Part shown: piece after piece, positions 38,078-48,903 of the stretch
Layout of the letters: each line of letters begins with the position of its first letter
How positions within the stretch are numbered: position 1 is the first letter of the stretch
Assembly (NCBI RefSeq): GCF_000208865.1
Contig: NC_018397.1
Coordinates: 4,555,748 to 4,619,747 of the forward strand
DNA: 64,000 nt
Direction: 5' to 3'
DNA from: Neospora caninum Liverpool
Taxonomy: Eukaryota > Apicomplexa > Conoidasida > Eucoccidiorida > Sarcocystidae
Program-made: the position numbers and the translations under genes
The notes under the pieces: model-generated
Told to the model about the DNA's origin: nothing
The model's database searches: none
Seen by the model: only the letters and a program-made list of their open reading frames with translations

Positions 38078-39445
38078 GGATGCCTTCATGTCCGTCTTAT
38101 TAGGGAACCTTTTGGTATTGGTGAAACCTGGCCTTTGGATGGGACCCCTGCTCCGTGCTGCTCGGCTCTAAAACCACACGAAATCCCCTCGGCCTTCGGA
38201 ATCACCCTGTTCTGTTTTGGGTACAGCTGGGGATTATGTTCTATACTCGGCCTTGCCGCGACGGGAGTCAACGCCATTTCGTACTAAAGCTTCGGACAGT
38301 ACTGGTAGTCAGCGTCAGGCACCGTGATAGTGACCACACCAAGCTGAACAGGGGGAACCAGCTGTGCCGCGTACTTCCGTTCGACTTAGTAGAGCAGGTT
38401 CGTGGCGTTTTGACGCACTGGAGAACACTGACAATAGCAGAAAGATAACCAGCAAAAGTAGATCGACACACAAAAATCCCCTACCCTCCAGCCTGATCAA
38501 GAACAAAGTAGCCCTAACGAGTTTGTTTGCGAGTCGGCATCGCCAGCCTGATACGTAAGCGAGTGCCTGGGATACTGCGTTCCTTGTTTGGTCTAGGGGT
38601 CCCCCTCCACGGCCCTACCCTGCAGCTATCGCGGCTGGCGGCGCTTTGTATCTACTTCCAGCAACCGTCTATCCTGAGAAACATCCGTGTCAACGATTTT
38701 GGCCTCACCGTTGGTGAGGATGGAGGTCCTCCACATGTAGAGAGTAAAATGAAAAGTGAGGTCGCTCATCCCTGATCGAAGTCACAGTTTATCGGATAAC
38801 CCCATTACACAGGGTCACTTGATTCAAGGGGAACCTGTTGCCACGCTGGTCTCCAGCGGCGGTGTGCTGGTCGTGGCCGTCCCAGTAACGCTACTGGTCG
38901 GAGTTGGTGTCTAGAGCATTTGGGACCGGTTTTCCTCGCCTCTCAGAGACCGCACTTGTCTAGGACGTTTTTCTTGATTTCATAGCAATGGTTAAGCGAA
39001 GTGGAGACAAGACTCCGTTTCCGCCATTCTTCACGGCACACAGCTGCGTGGTATCGTCGCCGCAGCGACAAGTGCCACCGGTCCCCTGCCGCCATATATT
39101 GTGGATGTTCGTACAGGTCAGGCTTCTGGGTATGACGCTTCGACAAGGCAAATGCGTCCAAGTGATACCGTTGCGTACGGTGAAGTGTTAACTGTCGCGC
39201 CGTTTGCATTGGAGAGGAGACGCATTATTCCGGAATCACCATATTTACATTTCAGCGTATCTGACATTTTCGACCGCCGGTGTAGACAAACTATGGCCCG
39301 TGCGGCTGCCGTACCTCGGTGACGCGGAAACCTGCAGTCATTCATTCCCTTCGTGAGAATACTTTGTTTACCATGTGGTAGTTCCCTTCGTCAGTGCATC
39401 ACTTCGTTTGATCCAGTTTTTCCCACTTCCTGTAGGCATTTCCCG
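38078..39445. other. Region with several short open frames that I could not assemble
   Basis: On the plus strand, open stretches occur near 38275-38395, 38630-38710, 38793-38914 and 39010-39320. The third ends in a hydrophobic stretch (LVSSGGVLVVAVPVTLLVG) just before a stop. The fourth reads PYIVDVRTGQASGYDAST in a frame open for about 100 codons. A donor at 39319 (CTCG|GTGACG) would join in phase to the acceptor at 39435 and so to the next gene. I could not link the others with consistent phases, so they are noted without a gene model. Confidence 0.3.
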
Positions 39446-40339
39446 ATGGACGTCATCTGGCGTCTTTTTGTCTCGGCGATATTGGGGGGATTCATTTTAG
39501 ACATGCCGGGTCCTTCCAGCCACAATGAGGCACAGCCTGGCAGTCCTTCATCTTCAGTCTTCTGGTGTGCACATGTCGTTGCGACGGCGACATCGCGTAC
39601 AGAGCAAGAAGCAGAGTCGTCACACGAGGAGACCGAAGGGGAAGATGAAAGGCCAAAGGGAACCTCAGTACACATGTCTTATGACAACAGACCGGAACAG
39701 CAATTAGAAAATCTACAGCAAAATGCAACTGAAGCATCATTTGACCAGGACGATCGTTTGGCGGCCGACAGCGCGTATGATCAAGTACATCCTTCCAATA
39801 CAGGGGAACCCGAAAAGGGTATAGTAACTTCCGAATTGGGAGTGAATACAAATACTGACGACGCAGTCGGAATGAGAAAGCTCGCCCGTGATGGAGATGG
39901 GAGGAGTGAAAGTGCCCGCGAATCGTATGTCCCTCGGAAGAACCACGGCGCAGACGACAAACTGGTGCGAGGTACTGGTGAACAAGAAGGAAAAAGGAGA
40001 GAGGGGGCCGCAAGTGAGAAGGCGAATACAGGAAATCATGGAAAAGAAGAGAGTCCAGAAACTACAGGCAAAAAAATCAGTGAGCTGCCTATTCGATCTG
40101 GGGCCCCTGTAGAGGACGTCGTGAAGACGCCCTCACAGAGGTATGACTTTCAACAATACCAGATAGATCTGTCTCTGTACCGGGAGATGAAAAAGAGAGC
40201 CAGAAGATATGCTCAAGGCGCAGATGTATTAGAGGCTAAGGCAATGGCACCAGAGAAACTGTCTCGGTTTCGGCTGATGTGGGAACGCGCTAAGATGTAC
40301 TTTGAGGAGCACTTTCCTGCAGATGACAACGAAATCTAG
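39446..40339 (+). CDS. Acidic 297-residue protein with N-terminal hydrophobic segment
   Basis: I do not recognise this gene. A single open exon begins after a strong acceptor (CCCACTTCCTGTAG at 39435) ten bases before ATG 39446. The intron upstream is therefore either in the leader or joins coding exons from 39.0-39.3 kb. The segment VIWRLFVSAILGGFIL at residues 3-18 would be a signal peptide if the ATG is the true start, or a membrane helix if the upstream exon is joined. Residues 45-220 are acidic, Glu/Asp/Ser-rich and likely disordered. The C-terminal 60 residues look helical and basic (LSLYREMKKRARRYAQG, then LSRFRLMWERAKMYFEEHF). A secreted dense-granule-type protein is one reading, without direct proof. 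Confidence 0.5.
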   Translation: MDVIWRLFVSAILGGFILDMPGPSSHNEAQPGSPSSSVFWCAHVVATATSRTEQEAESSHEETEGEDERPKGTSVHMSYDNRPEQQLENLQQNATEASFDQDDRLAADSAYDQVHPSNTGEPEKGIVTSELGVNTNTDDAVGMRKLARDGDGRSESARESYVPRKNHGADDKLVRGTGEQEGKRREGAASEKANTGNHGKEESPETTGKKISELPIRSGAPVEDVVKTPSQRYDFQQYQIDLSLYREMKKRARRYAQGADVLEAKAMAPEKLSRFRLMWERAKMYFEEHFPADDNEI

Positions 40340-41703
40340 GAGAATTTGGTGGGGCTTTTCTTCTGTTTATGCGATGGAGGGAAGACGGCATTCTGTAAGC
40401 AGAGACGCGGAAAAGCTGGTGATGCTGCTGGGGGTAGTAGGCAGGTGATGCCCGGTGTACGTTGTTTCTTGCAAGGAAGTTCTGCAGCCGGCAATCAGTG
40501 CATTCGACTACATCATTCTGGCGCGACACACACGTCGTGCTTTGCCTGTGGCGTCTGGCGGAGGTGTTGTCTGTCTTACCAAGCAATAATCGTCCTTCGG
40601 CGGACGTATTTCCGGCGGTTGACGCTGGCAGATGACGGTTTTAGAAGGCCGGCTGGAGCATTCAACGGAAGATGCGCTTTTCTGCCTTCTACAAAGACTG
40701 TGAGCAGCGGGCGCGCGATCCAGTGTCTGGTTATCCACCACGTTACATGCTTTAGTATTTGCCGTCTGGAGTGATGCTTCAGTTCCAATAGCTACGCTAA
40801 AAGGTAGTTTTGCGTAATAACCGAGAAATTCCCAACTCTCAACGAAGCAAACTTACGTCCTCTGTTGTTTGTTTATCAAGACGCAGTCTCCATGAAAGGG
40901 GGTACCCATCGCGGCAGGATTTGGGTGTCCCATTGCTGCAAATGGAAGACTCGCCGGCAACGATTTTCCTGCCGTTTGACAGACATAATACAGCACACTC
41001 AGCCAGGGATTGCTGTTGAACGTGAAGTAGGGTTTCCGAGCTTACCAGCGAATATAACCTGGGGAAAAGCTGTCAAACGTTGTGTTTCTGGCGAGTGGTC
41101 ACTCATATACAATTCCGTTCATGTTTTGGCAGTCTACGGCGTTGATTCGCGTGTTTTTAAAAAAGGTGCACATGTTGGGTGTCAGGACCGGCATTAGGGT
41201 TACGGTCGAAACACCGTCTCTTGTGCAGGCAGCACAGATTGTGTGAGTGCCTTCATCCTTCATAAACGCATTTTGACCCGTATTGTGATCCTACTGACCT
41301 CCGAATTATTGGCTTCTGTTGATTTGGAAGCCCTTTTTTCAATAACGAGGGACGAGGGCTGCTGAATGGGGTGCGTTGATGCGCTTGTATCCTCGCTGTC
41401 AGTATAAGCAGAATACGATTCCCTTTTCGGTAAAACTGTGTTCGGCACTCATGAAACGAACCGACCCAGAAATTGCCAACGTTCGATCTTAAATTTTGCG
41501 CCATATAGTGCTGGCCAATTGTTCAATCGTCGCACAGTTCAAAAGAGCAGACGGACCGTACAGATGTAACCAGTCATAACGTCCAGATGGACGCGCGTGA
41601 ACCTCTTCGACTTTCTACCGATGACTGACAAAGTCAGGGAACTCGCATGAATGTGCTGCATGCTTGTATACAGACAGCCGTCGAGTTTTCAGCATTGTTA
41701 AGG

Positions 41704-42843
41704 TCAAGAGGTACCTGGGACAGGTAGTGATTCCCTAGAAAGTGACACGCAACAACTGCCATGCTGGCTGCAGATGCATATGTATGGACATGCAGGTATA
41801 TAATGTTCGCTGGCGTTCCCCGTCGACATTTGTGACCACGTGTTTTCTTGACATTTTCTCTTTTGGGTGCGCGATTTCTCACTGTTTCTCTGTGCGCTTA
41901 TATGCGTCGGAAGTAACGCAGGGAGTGGGGTTTGGGGGGGGGGGGGGGGGGGGGGGATGCGTTTAGGGAAATACAGAATATGGCGTGTTCTTCGTTCCTC
42001 TACTAAGTGGACACCAGCCCTTCTCTCTCCAGAGCGCCACATGAGGCCTAAAACGTCAGCCTCTCCTTGTCGAAGAGGCACACACTTCATCGTAAACGTC
42101 CGAGCACATGAGAGGGAAAGGCCATAACGGGATGTACCGCTTTGTGTCGCATTCTTTTTGCAAACAAAACACACAGGACAAGCTTTTTGCTGTGCATGCA
42201 GCGAATACTTCAAGCCATCCCCCCCTCTTACGTACACTCGCTCACATTGCCAGAGAAGAACCAGAAGAAAAGAAGCCGTAACACGGAGGCGGGAGTCTCA
42301 TGTGTGCGCACCGACAGCGCACCATAATCGCATACAACGAAAGCGTATTTACGTGCGTGCACGAACATGGCATTTACCTGCATGAGATAAATCTTTTCTG
42401 TGCAAACCACCAAAAGTGCCTCTAGAAGCAAGCGATGATCGATAAGCCTTACTTGCGTGTGACGCAACGACCCGGTGATGCACGTGAGCAATATCGCCTT
42501 CTGGCTCATGCAACGGGTAGGCAGATCGACCTGTGCTTCTCCAAATACCACCGCAAGACGAGAGACAAGTAAAAAATAACTCAAAAGGCCAAAGAAGGAG
42601 TGGGAAGTAGATTCGTGGTTTCTGCAGTGTAGCCTCCACTCCGTGCTGTCCTCTCGCACGTTCCCGATGGTATCTCCCCGAGGCTCTCATTTTCCTTCCC
42701 GCGACAAAAGATAGGTATGCACGACGAGCATTTTGCACGTAACCTTTATCCAGGAGAGCACGATACGGAGGAGGCCACAAAGTGACAGCAGAACGGGCTG
42801 TGGCCTCTCGACCTGAAGCCGATACTCTATCGACAGGAGCCAT
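41704..42843 (-). CDS. Weak candidate for a small multi-exon gene of unknown function
   Basis: Possible exons, in transcript order, are one starting at ATG 42843, then 42530-42453, 42421-42378 and 42189 to a stop at 41704. The last three have compatible phases, and the 42453 boundary is a strong GTAAGG donor. The last exon reads QKACPVCFVCKKNATQSG, with a CxxCxxC pattern that could bind metal. It later runs through the 23-base homopolymer at 41934-41956, which would be read as polyproline. The end of exon 1 is unclear (donors near 42743 and 42671 both fit). No similarity was recognised, and the whole model could be P450 3' flanking sequence. Confidence 0.25.
41934..41956. repeat. Homopolymer run of 23 G
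   Basis: An unbroken run of G from 41934 to 41956. Such runs are prone to length error in sequencing and to replication slippage. It falls in the open frame of the weak minus-strand candidate, where it would read as Pro codons. Confidence 0.9.
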
Positions 42844-43573
42844 CAACTATCCTTATGGGGGGCCGGGGCTGTTCCTGTAATCAGTGAATTGTTTATATAG
42901 GCATCGGCTGCGAAGTCTCATCAACGGCAACTGCCCGACGACCATACGACTCAAAAAATAGAGTGACAAAAAAACGGTTACAAAACACGCAACCAAAGTG
43001 CGGACGTCATTTTTATCGTTCTGCATTCACCCACGGCCTGCTGCCTGTTGCTCCTTTCTTGAAGTTAACTCTTCCACCGAACAGGACTCCAACTCTTGCG
43101 TTGTCTACGGTTCCAAAATCCTCGCTGCTTCATCAAATAGTCGCGCGCGCTCGCTCCTTCTCCTTTCCACGTCTTCTCGCTGTCTTTACCTCTCTACACG
43201 CGAGGTCTGAAGCGAAGCATAACGGGCTTGTCGGGCGTGAGGAACTGGCGTTCCACAGGCCTGATGAGGAAACCAAAACGCAACACGTAGCATCTGGCGA
43301 TCAGCACACCCGCTCGAACGCAAACCTGCTAGGAAAAAGTATATCTAGATCGATTTACGGTTCTGTGCATATGCCGCCATCTACCTATCGACACATACAT
43401 ATATACACAAATGTGTCTACTGGAAGAGCTCTACGGCCTCCGTGCAGCCTTCAGAAGGTTTTGAACCGATCCTCGATAACCTGGACAGAAACCAGGAGGA
43501 AAAGGCAAGCGAGCAAGGTTCAACGTCAGTGTGCGAGTCTGGGAAGCAAACGAATAAGCGGCAGCTACCCTGC

Positions 43574-46500
43574 TCACGCACGAAGCGACGGTATGACGCT
43601 TTTCTCCGAACCCGGGTGTGGGGAGGTCGTTGCCGCACCATGGAATTCCCCTCTGTTACAGAAGAGATAACGGAAAACCCCCTGTTTCACCTCAGAGTTT
43701 TTCTCTTCGCGTCTTACTCTGGGGGCATCGAATTGGTGTCTAGTTCCAGAGCGAAATAACGAACAACAACTGCGAGAAAAAGGACTGCATGCGTTACCGC
43801 CACGCGCTCTCCGATGCACTTGCGCGAACCGAACCCGAAAGGCAGCCACGGGGCCTGCTGCCAGATTTTGCCGGAGAAGCGATCTGGATTGAAGACGTTG
43901 GCGTCTTGTCCCCAGAGAGTTTCATCGCGCGTCAGCGAGTAGTTGTCCACCAGAACAACAGTACCAGCAGGGATAGTAAGATCAGCGGATTTCTGAACGA
44001 AAATCGACAGGAGAACTTTGTTAAACAATCTCGACTGTCCACATGTACATCAACACATATACGCATACACAACTCTGTACACAATGGCATCGAAGGAGAA
44101 AAACGAGAGGAAGACAATCGGAAGGAAAGGACATGCCTCATATCAGTTTAAAACCACCACAAACACAAAAGCATGCATATCTGCACATGCACTACTCCGT
44201 ACACGCGTGTAAAAAATGAAGAGATATTTAGACAACCGCATCAAGAGACGGGAGTCTACGCACAGAAGCCAACATGCAACCTGCTGGAGGATCATTGCTT
44301 AAAAACCCACGGACACGTGTAGGCAACATTTGCTACGTACATAACTACGTGTATGCATGCATATTCTTGCCGATACTTCTTTATCATATTTAGAACCGCA
44401 TGCATGACACATATATGTAAATGTGAACATGCATGCATACGAACGCAGTCTCGTGCATGCGACCGACGAAACCGCCGCCGGCGTTACCATCTTCTTGCGT
44501 TTCTCGGCCTACCAGTTGAATGGGGCTGGAGGCACTTCGGGAGAGAATCGGGAGGGCGTAAAAGCGTAGAGCCTCGAGAAAAAGATTCAGAACTTCTCCG
44601 AGACGGCTAATCAGTTGGTCTGTGCTGTCGATCACCGTCAAATCTTCCACACGCGTAGCCGTGTGAATTCGCTGCTGAAGCTAAAAGCAAAATGAAGGAC
44701 CCACCGAACAACGGAGCAATGCATTACGTCTTTCCCGCCCCAACGGATGATGACGAAAGAGAAAGCGAGGCAGCATGAAGGAACAGCGGCTGTACACAAG
44801 AGATCGAAAGCAGTGGTAGAGAGACACGTCTCGTGAGAGATCGGAAACAGGAAGACACTGAGGGAGAGTGACTGCGACGAAGAGAGAGATACACCGCTGC
44901 GTCTTACCGCTTGGTCTTTCGCAAGCTCATACAGTGCCCATACAATAGGGAGAGCAGTGTTTTCTGACGCCAGAAACAGGAGAGCCGCGCTGTCGCGGAT
45001 TTCGTCAGCCGCAAGGCCACGGCGCGTCACAGAGTCTTCAGCGGCCTATGGAGCGCATGTCAGAGCGACACAAACGAAGCAAAAATACCCCGATTATCTT
45101 CATGGGTTCCTCCTTTTCGTCGTCCAACCTCATCCACGACCTCACAGGCAATTAAAACACACATACCCAGGCCCGGCACTGAAGTGACTGCAGAGAGACA
45201 CAAATCGTTTTGATGTGGCCGGCAAAGACGACAGAAAGTTCCCTCGTTGCCTGCCTTTTTTGTTCACATGGGGTTGTGTCGACATGCGCGGAAAAGGAGA
45301 TACACATTTGATAAGCCTTCCATATGCGCAGCAGGCAAAATGTCAAACTGTTAAAACGTGTGTAGCGAGAGGCCAACTTTTCAAGAATCTAAACCCCTAC
45401 AAAACCAAACTAGGTAGAACTACGCGGTCTCATACTATCATCAGCCTTGACTGACAGAAAATCGCTCCTTGAAAAAGGCTAATCACTGGCACATGTAAAT
45501 ATATGAATGTACACATATACGAAAAGTACTAGTCTATCCATATGCATATGCATACAAATCGGCAAAACCCACACGCAGAGGTGAAAGATAGGAGTAACAG
45601 AACCATGTCTTGGTTCAGAAGCGTTTCTTACGAGGATCCGGGGCAAGAGTGCCTGCTGATTCTTCTCGTCCAGCATCTGCGTCAAAATTACGGGCGCGCT
45701 GGAAAAAGAAGAAAAACCAAGAGTCACGTTCGAATTTAGCCAAACCACCTCGATGCTTATCCCTGCAGAGGTGCGGAAGAAGAGACGTCTCCGCCCAGGC
45801 ACCTTTGGGAATAGTTGGCAGCGAGAAGACGCAGAAAGAAACACCTGAAAAACATGAGCGCTTACGCATTCACAACAGCTTTGTACTGCTGGACAAGAGC
45901 CTTGTGAGCCGCCGTGGAGGTGACTGCAGAGGAGTCCGTCGGGAGAAAGAGGAGCTCGTAGTTCTCTTTGTGGAACCTAGTCATGGTCATGATCGCCTCT
46001 ACAGTGCTGTAAGGCAATGCGCCCGTCTCGATTCTGTTGGGCTGCAGAACAGGAAAAGATAACCATGAACAGGTGGCAAGTTCCGTGGGATGCAGAGGCA
46101 ACAAAAAACGCCGTCGTAATCTTTCGTGTTTTTGATGTCTTTTGCGCTGCCACTGGAACCACACAGCTGGAGGCGCGTTTCAGAACCATCTTGCATCCCG
46201 TACAAGCAGATTCAGCGGCATATCACATCTCGCCCTCCTGGTCAATCCGCCCTCGCGTTTCCGCAATCTTTTACCAACACCCAGGTCCATCCGCTTGCTC
46301 TTTCTTTCTGTGTTCCCTGTCCATTACAGTCAGGGCGAGGTGGCCCGAAGCAGTGAGCGCGTGGTGCCCTTGACGGCCCGTTAGCAGGTTGAGCCACAAA
46401 TCAAACATCGCGAGTCTCGTGAGCTGCAGCGCGTCGACGGCTCGGGTGTCGTTGAGGGCGACGAGGTCCTGTATCGAAAAACGACACAGTTGCAACGCAA

Positions 46501-47322
46501 ACAGAAACTCGAAAAGGCGGACGTGGCTAAGCAGCAGAGAGAACTCCACCAGGAGACAGGAAAAAAACAGGGGAAGAAGAAGATTCGATCACGAACAGGA
46601 AACACATTCAGTACCCCGTGTGACTGGATTGGAAAAACAAACCAGACAAGAACATCCAAAGCTCTTCATACACTTCTTTCTCGAGATGGCTGCGTGCAAC
46701 ACTCACTGGCGTCGATCCCTTTCACGTATCCATCTCTATCTCTCGAGTAATCGATACAGTTCCCCTAGTGAGAATACATACATTGACACCGACATATCGA
46801 AAGCTAGAAATCGCTATTTCTACAGGCAACTATATATATATATATATGATTATGCATACTTGCCCAAAAGTGTATTTACAAGTCGACAGAAGTCAACCAG
46901 AACACCTGTGTGTGAACGCAGGTGCGGCTACGTGTAAAAGTGTCGGACTCTGCGGAGCAAGTCGAGGAGATCCATAAGGGGCTTCATGGTGCCATTCGCC
47001 GCGGTGTGGGTGGTGAAGGTGGAGAGAATCCTTCTGTGGAAGCGCGCCGTCTGCTCGCTATCAGTGGCGATCACGCTGTCGCTTATCACCTCGAAGGCCT
47101 GCACCCATTCAGGGTTCCTCACCTGCATGCAGCACTCCAAATAGAAGCTTGTGCACCATTACATCTACATCTACACAGTTATACAAATACAGGAATAAAG
47201 GTGGATAAATCGACAGATGTGAAGTCATTCACAGATACAAGTATGGATATACACGCGGGAAGACAGTGTTAGGTACCAACTCATATATATATATATATAT
47301 ATATATATGCTGTATATACATG

Positions 47323-47360
<38 letters not shown>

Positions 47361-48903
47361 TCGCCCGCCACCTGCCATCCGCCTATTTCCGTAGCGTCGA
47401 CAACGCAAAAGTGTGCGTCGTAGGCGTGTGGATGTGTTCAGAAAGACGGAAGCAAAAATTTATTCCGGAATAAACACCCCACATCGATGCATGCAGGCGG
47501 ATGGAGCTTTCGACTTACCAGGCTTCCGCTCTGTGTCGTGAGTTCCTGAATCACATTCCAGTCGCTCGTGACGAAGAGAAGGCCGAACGGATTCTTCGTC
47601 AGGGACGCCAGCGAAAACTGAAGGGGCAGCCGAATGAAGCAGTTTGGCCCCACTGTCTGGCGCAACCGAGAAAAGTAACGGCGCTTCTCGCCTCCCTTCA
47701 CGTGCCTGAACAAACCATCGAAAGCAACGTAACCCGCTGCAAATACTTCACGTGCACAGACGCATATCAAGCAGTTATCTGCGTGGATTTACGCAGAACA
47801 GACGCGTCAAGCACCATGGCATCTTCATGTTGAAGACTATGCTCGGAAACCTGGATATCCTCATCAACCACATTTTTAGGGCACTCGTATATCCTGATGT
47901 ATTCGATGCGGTCCTGTAGTAAGCCGGATAACACGAACAGGATTGACCCCACAAACTGTTTCGTGTACTGATCTCTCTAGCTGCATTTGGTGCAATGCAT
48001 ATCTTCTTCTCCTTCGCATCGAAAAGAGAGACAGACGCACTTTTCGAGTTCCTTTTTGTCGCCGTTTAGCCACGTTGACGTGCCCGGCTGGGGCAAGTTC
48101 CGAACTTTCATGTGCTGCAAAAACGGGTAGATGAGATACACCCACGACGCAGCGCCCGCGACGGCTACTGCGCCTACGCCGAGAACTCTCAACCTGGAAA
48201 GCACAGGCCGGAAGAAACCGACAAAAGGTTAGCAGGAAGACTCAAGCAAAGACGCAGAAAGCAGGAAACGGGGAGAGACAAGAGAGTATAGACAGAACAA
48301 GGGGAAGAGTTCCGCCGGAAATCAAAGAGCCACACCAACAGGAATACATGACACCAACGAGGCGCATCAGAAGCACACGACAATGAAGGAAAGAAAGGGA
48401 ACAGTACAGTGAAGAAATTGATGATTGAATAAACAGAAACAAGGAGTGGAAGTAAACGGAGAATCCCACTGTTCCCGTAAAAGCAATACTACCTGTCTTC
48501 TTCCTCATATCACACACTATGAAACACGAATATCAGCTCCAGCAGCGTCGCTATTCCTATCTGGAAAACAGTTCCACTATGAGGCATATATGAGCACGAA
48601 GGAAAAAGACATTTTGTTCCTTTACCTCCATTTCTGAGCAGTTTCGTCGGTCGCTCCCCAGAAGACAACATTTCTGATCACTTGCTGGACACCCGCGGGG
48701 ATAGCACTGAACATATCCGAACCCGCAGTAAGTTCCGACATGTTCTTGACAGCGAAGGGGTTTACAATTTTTTGTGAGTAAAGGATGACGTCAGCTGACA
48801 CGCCGAAGACAGCCACACACACAACGCTAACAGAGATACTTCGTTGCGATGTTTCTGCAAGTTGGAGAATGTAAATTGCCCAGTTGCGTAAGTTGGTGCT
48901 CAT
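43574..48903 (-). CDS. Cytochrome P450 monooxygenase, twelve exons
   Basis: P450s are haem-thiolate monooxygenases. The substrate cannot be told from sequence. Proposed exons in transcript order: 48903-48626, 48193-48037, 47913-47793, 47736-47519, 47122-46949, 46468-46328, 46041-45866, 45698-45632, 45045-44908, 44671-44513, 43992-43718 and 43652-43574, giving 660 residues. The haem-binding motif FGFGSRKCIG (about residues 595-604, ligand Cys602) is complete. The K-helix ExxR is EALR (about 523-526), followed by NPDRF. The I-helix reads LASENTALPIV where most P450s have AGxDT or AGxET. The N-terminal 150 residues precede the usual fold and contain two hydrophobic segments (SVSVVCVAVFGV and VGAVAVAGAASWVYLIY), consistent with membrane or organelle targeting. 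Some junctions use weak donors (GTCTGT at 48036, GTCCGA at 46948). An in-frame ATG at or near 48930 is possible. This is probably the single P450 known in Toxoplasma. Confidence 0.88.
44340..44462. promoter_or_regulatory. Cluster of TGCATGCA-type words in a P450 intron
   Basis: Within about 120 bases, ATGCATGCAT occurs at 44352 and again near 44429, with GCATGCATG near 44399 and TGCATGCG near 44455. TGCATGC is a known promoter word in Toxoplasma and an ApiAP2 target in Plasmodium. Here the cluster is inside the intron between P450 exons 10 and 11, so regulatory use is only a suggestion. Confidence 0.3.
47283..47356. repeat. Paired TA runs flanking a short spacer
   Basis: TA runs at 47283-47308 and 47329-47356 flank a 20-base spacer in a P450 intron. 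Because TA runs are self-complementary, the pair can form a long hairpin or cruciform. Confidence 0.9.

Larger units (their letters stand above)
40340..43573. other. Convergent region between the acidic protein gene and the P450 gene
   Basis: This 3.2 kb should hold the 3' UTRs of the acidic-protein gene and the P450 gene. A weak minus-strand gene candidate occupies 41704-42843 and is listed separately. Outside it I see short frames only, plus a 23-base G run at 41934-41956. Confidence 0.4.

Noticed and set aside
38315..38506. Minus-strand frame with a signal-peptide-like hydrophobic start (LLLLVIFLLLSVF)
   Set aside because: Only 63 codons, ends abruptly, no supported downstream exon, and it overlaps better plus-strand frames.
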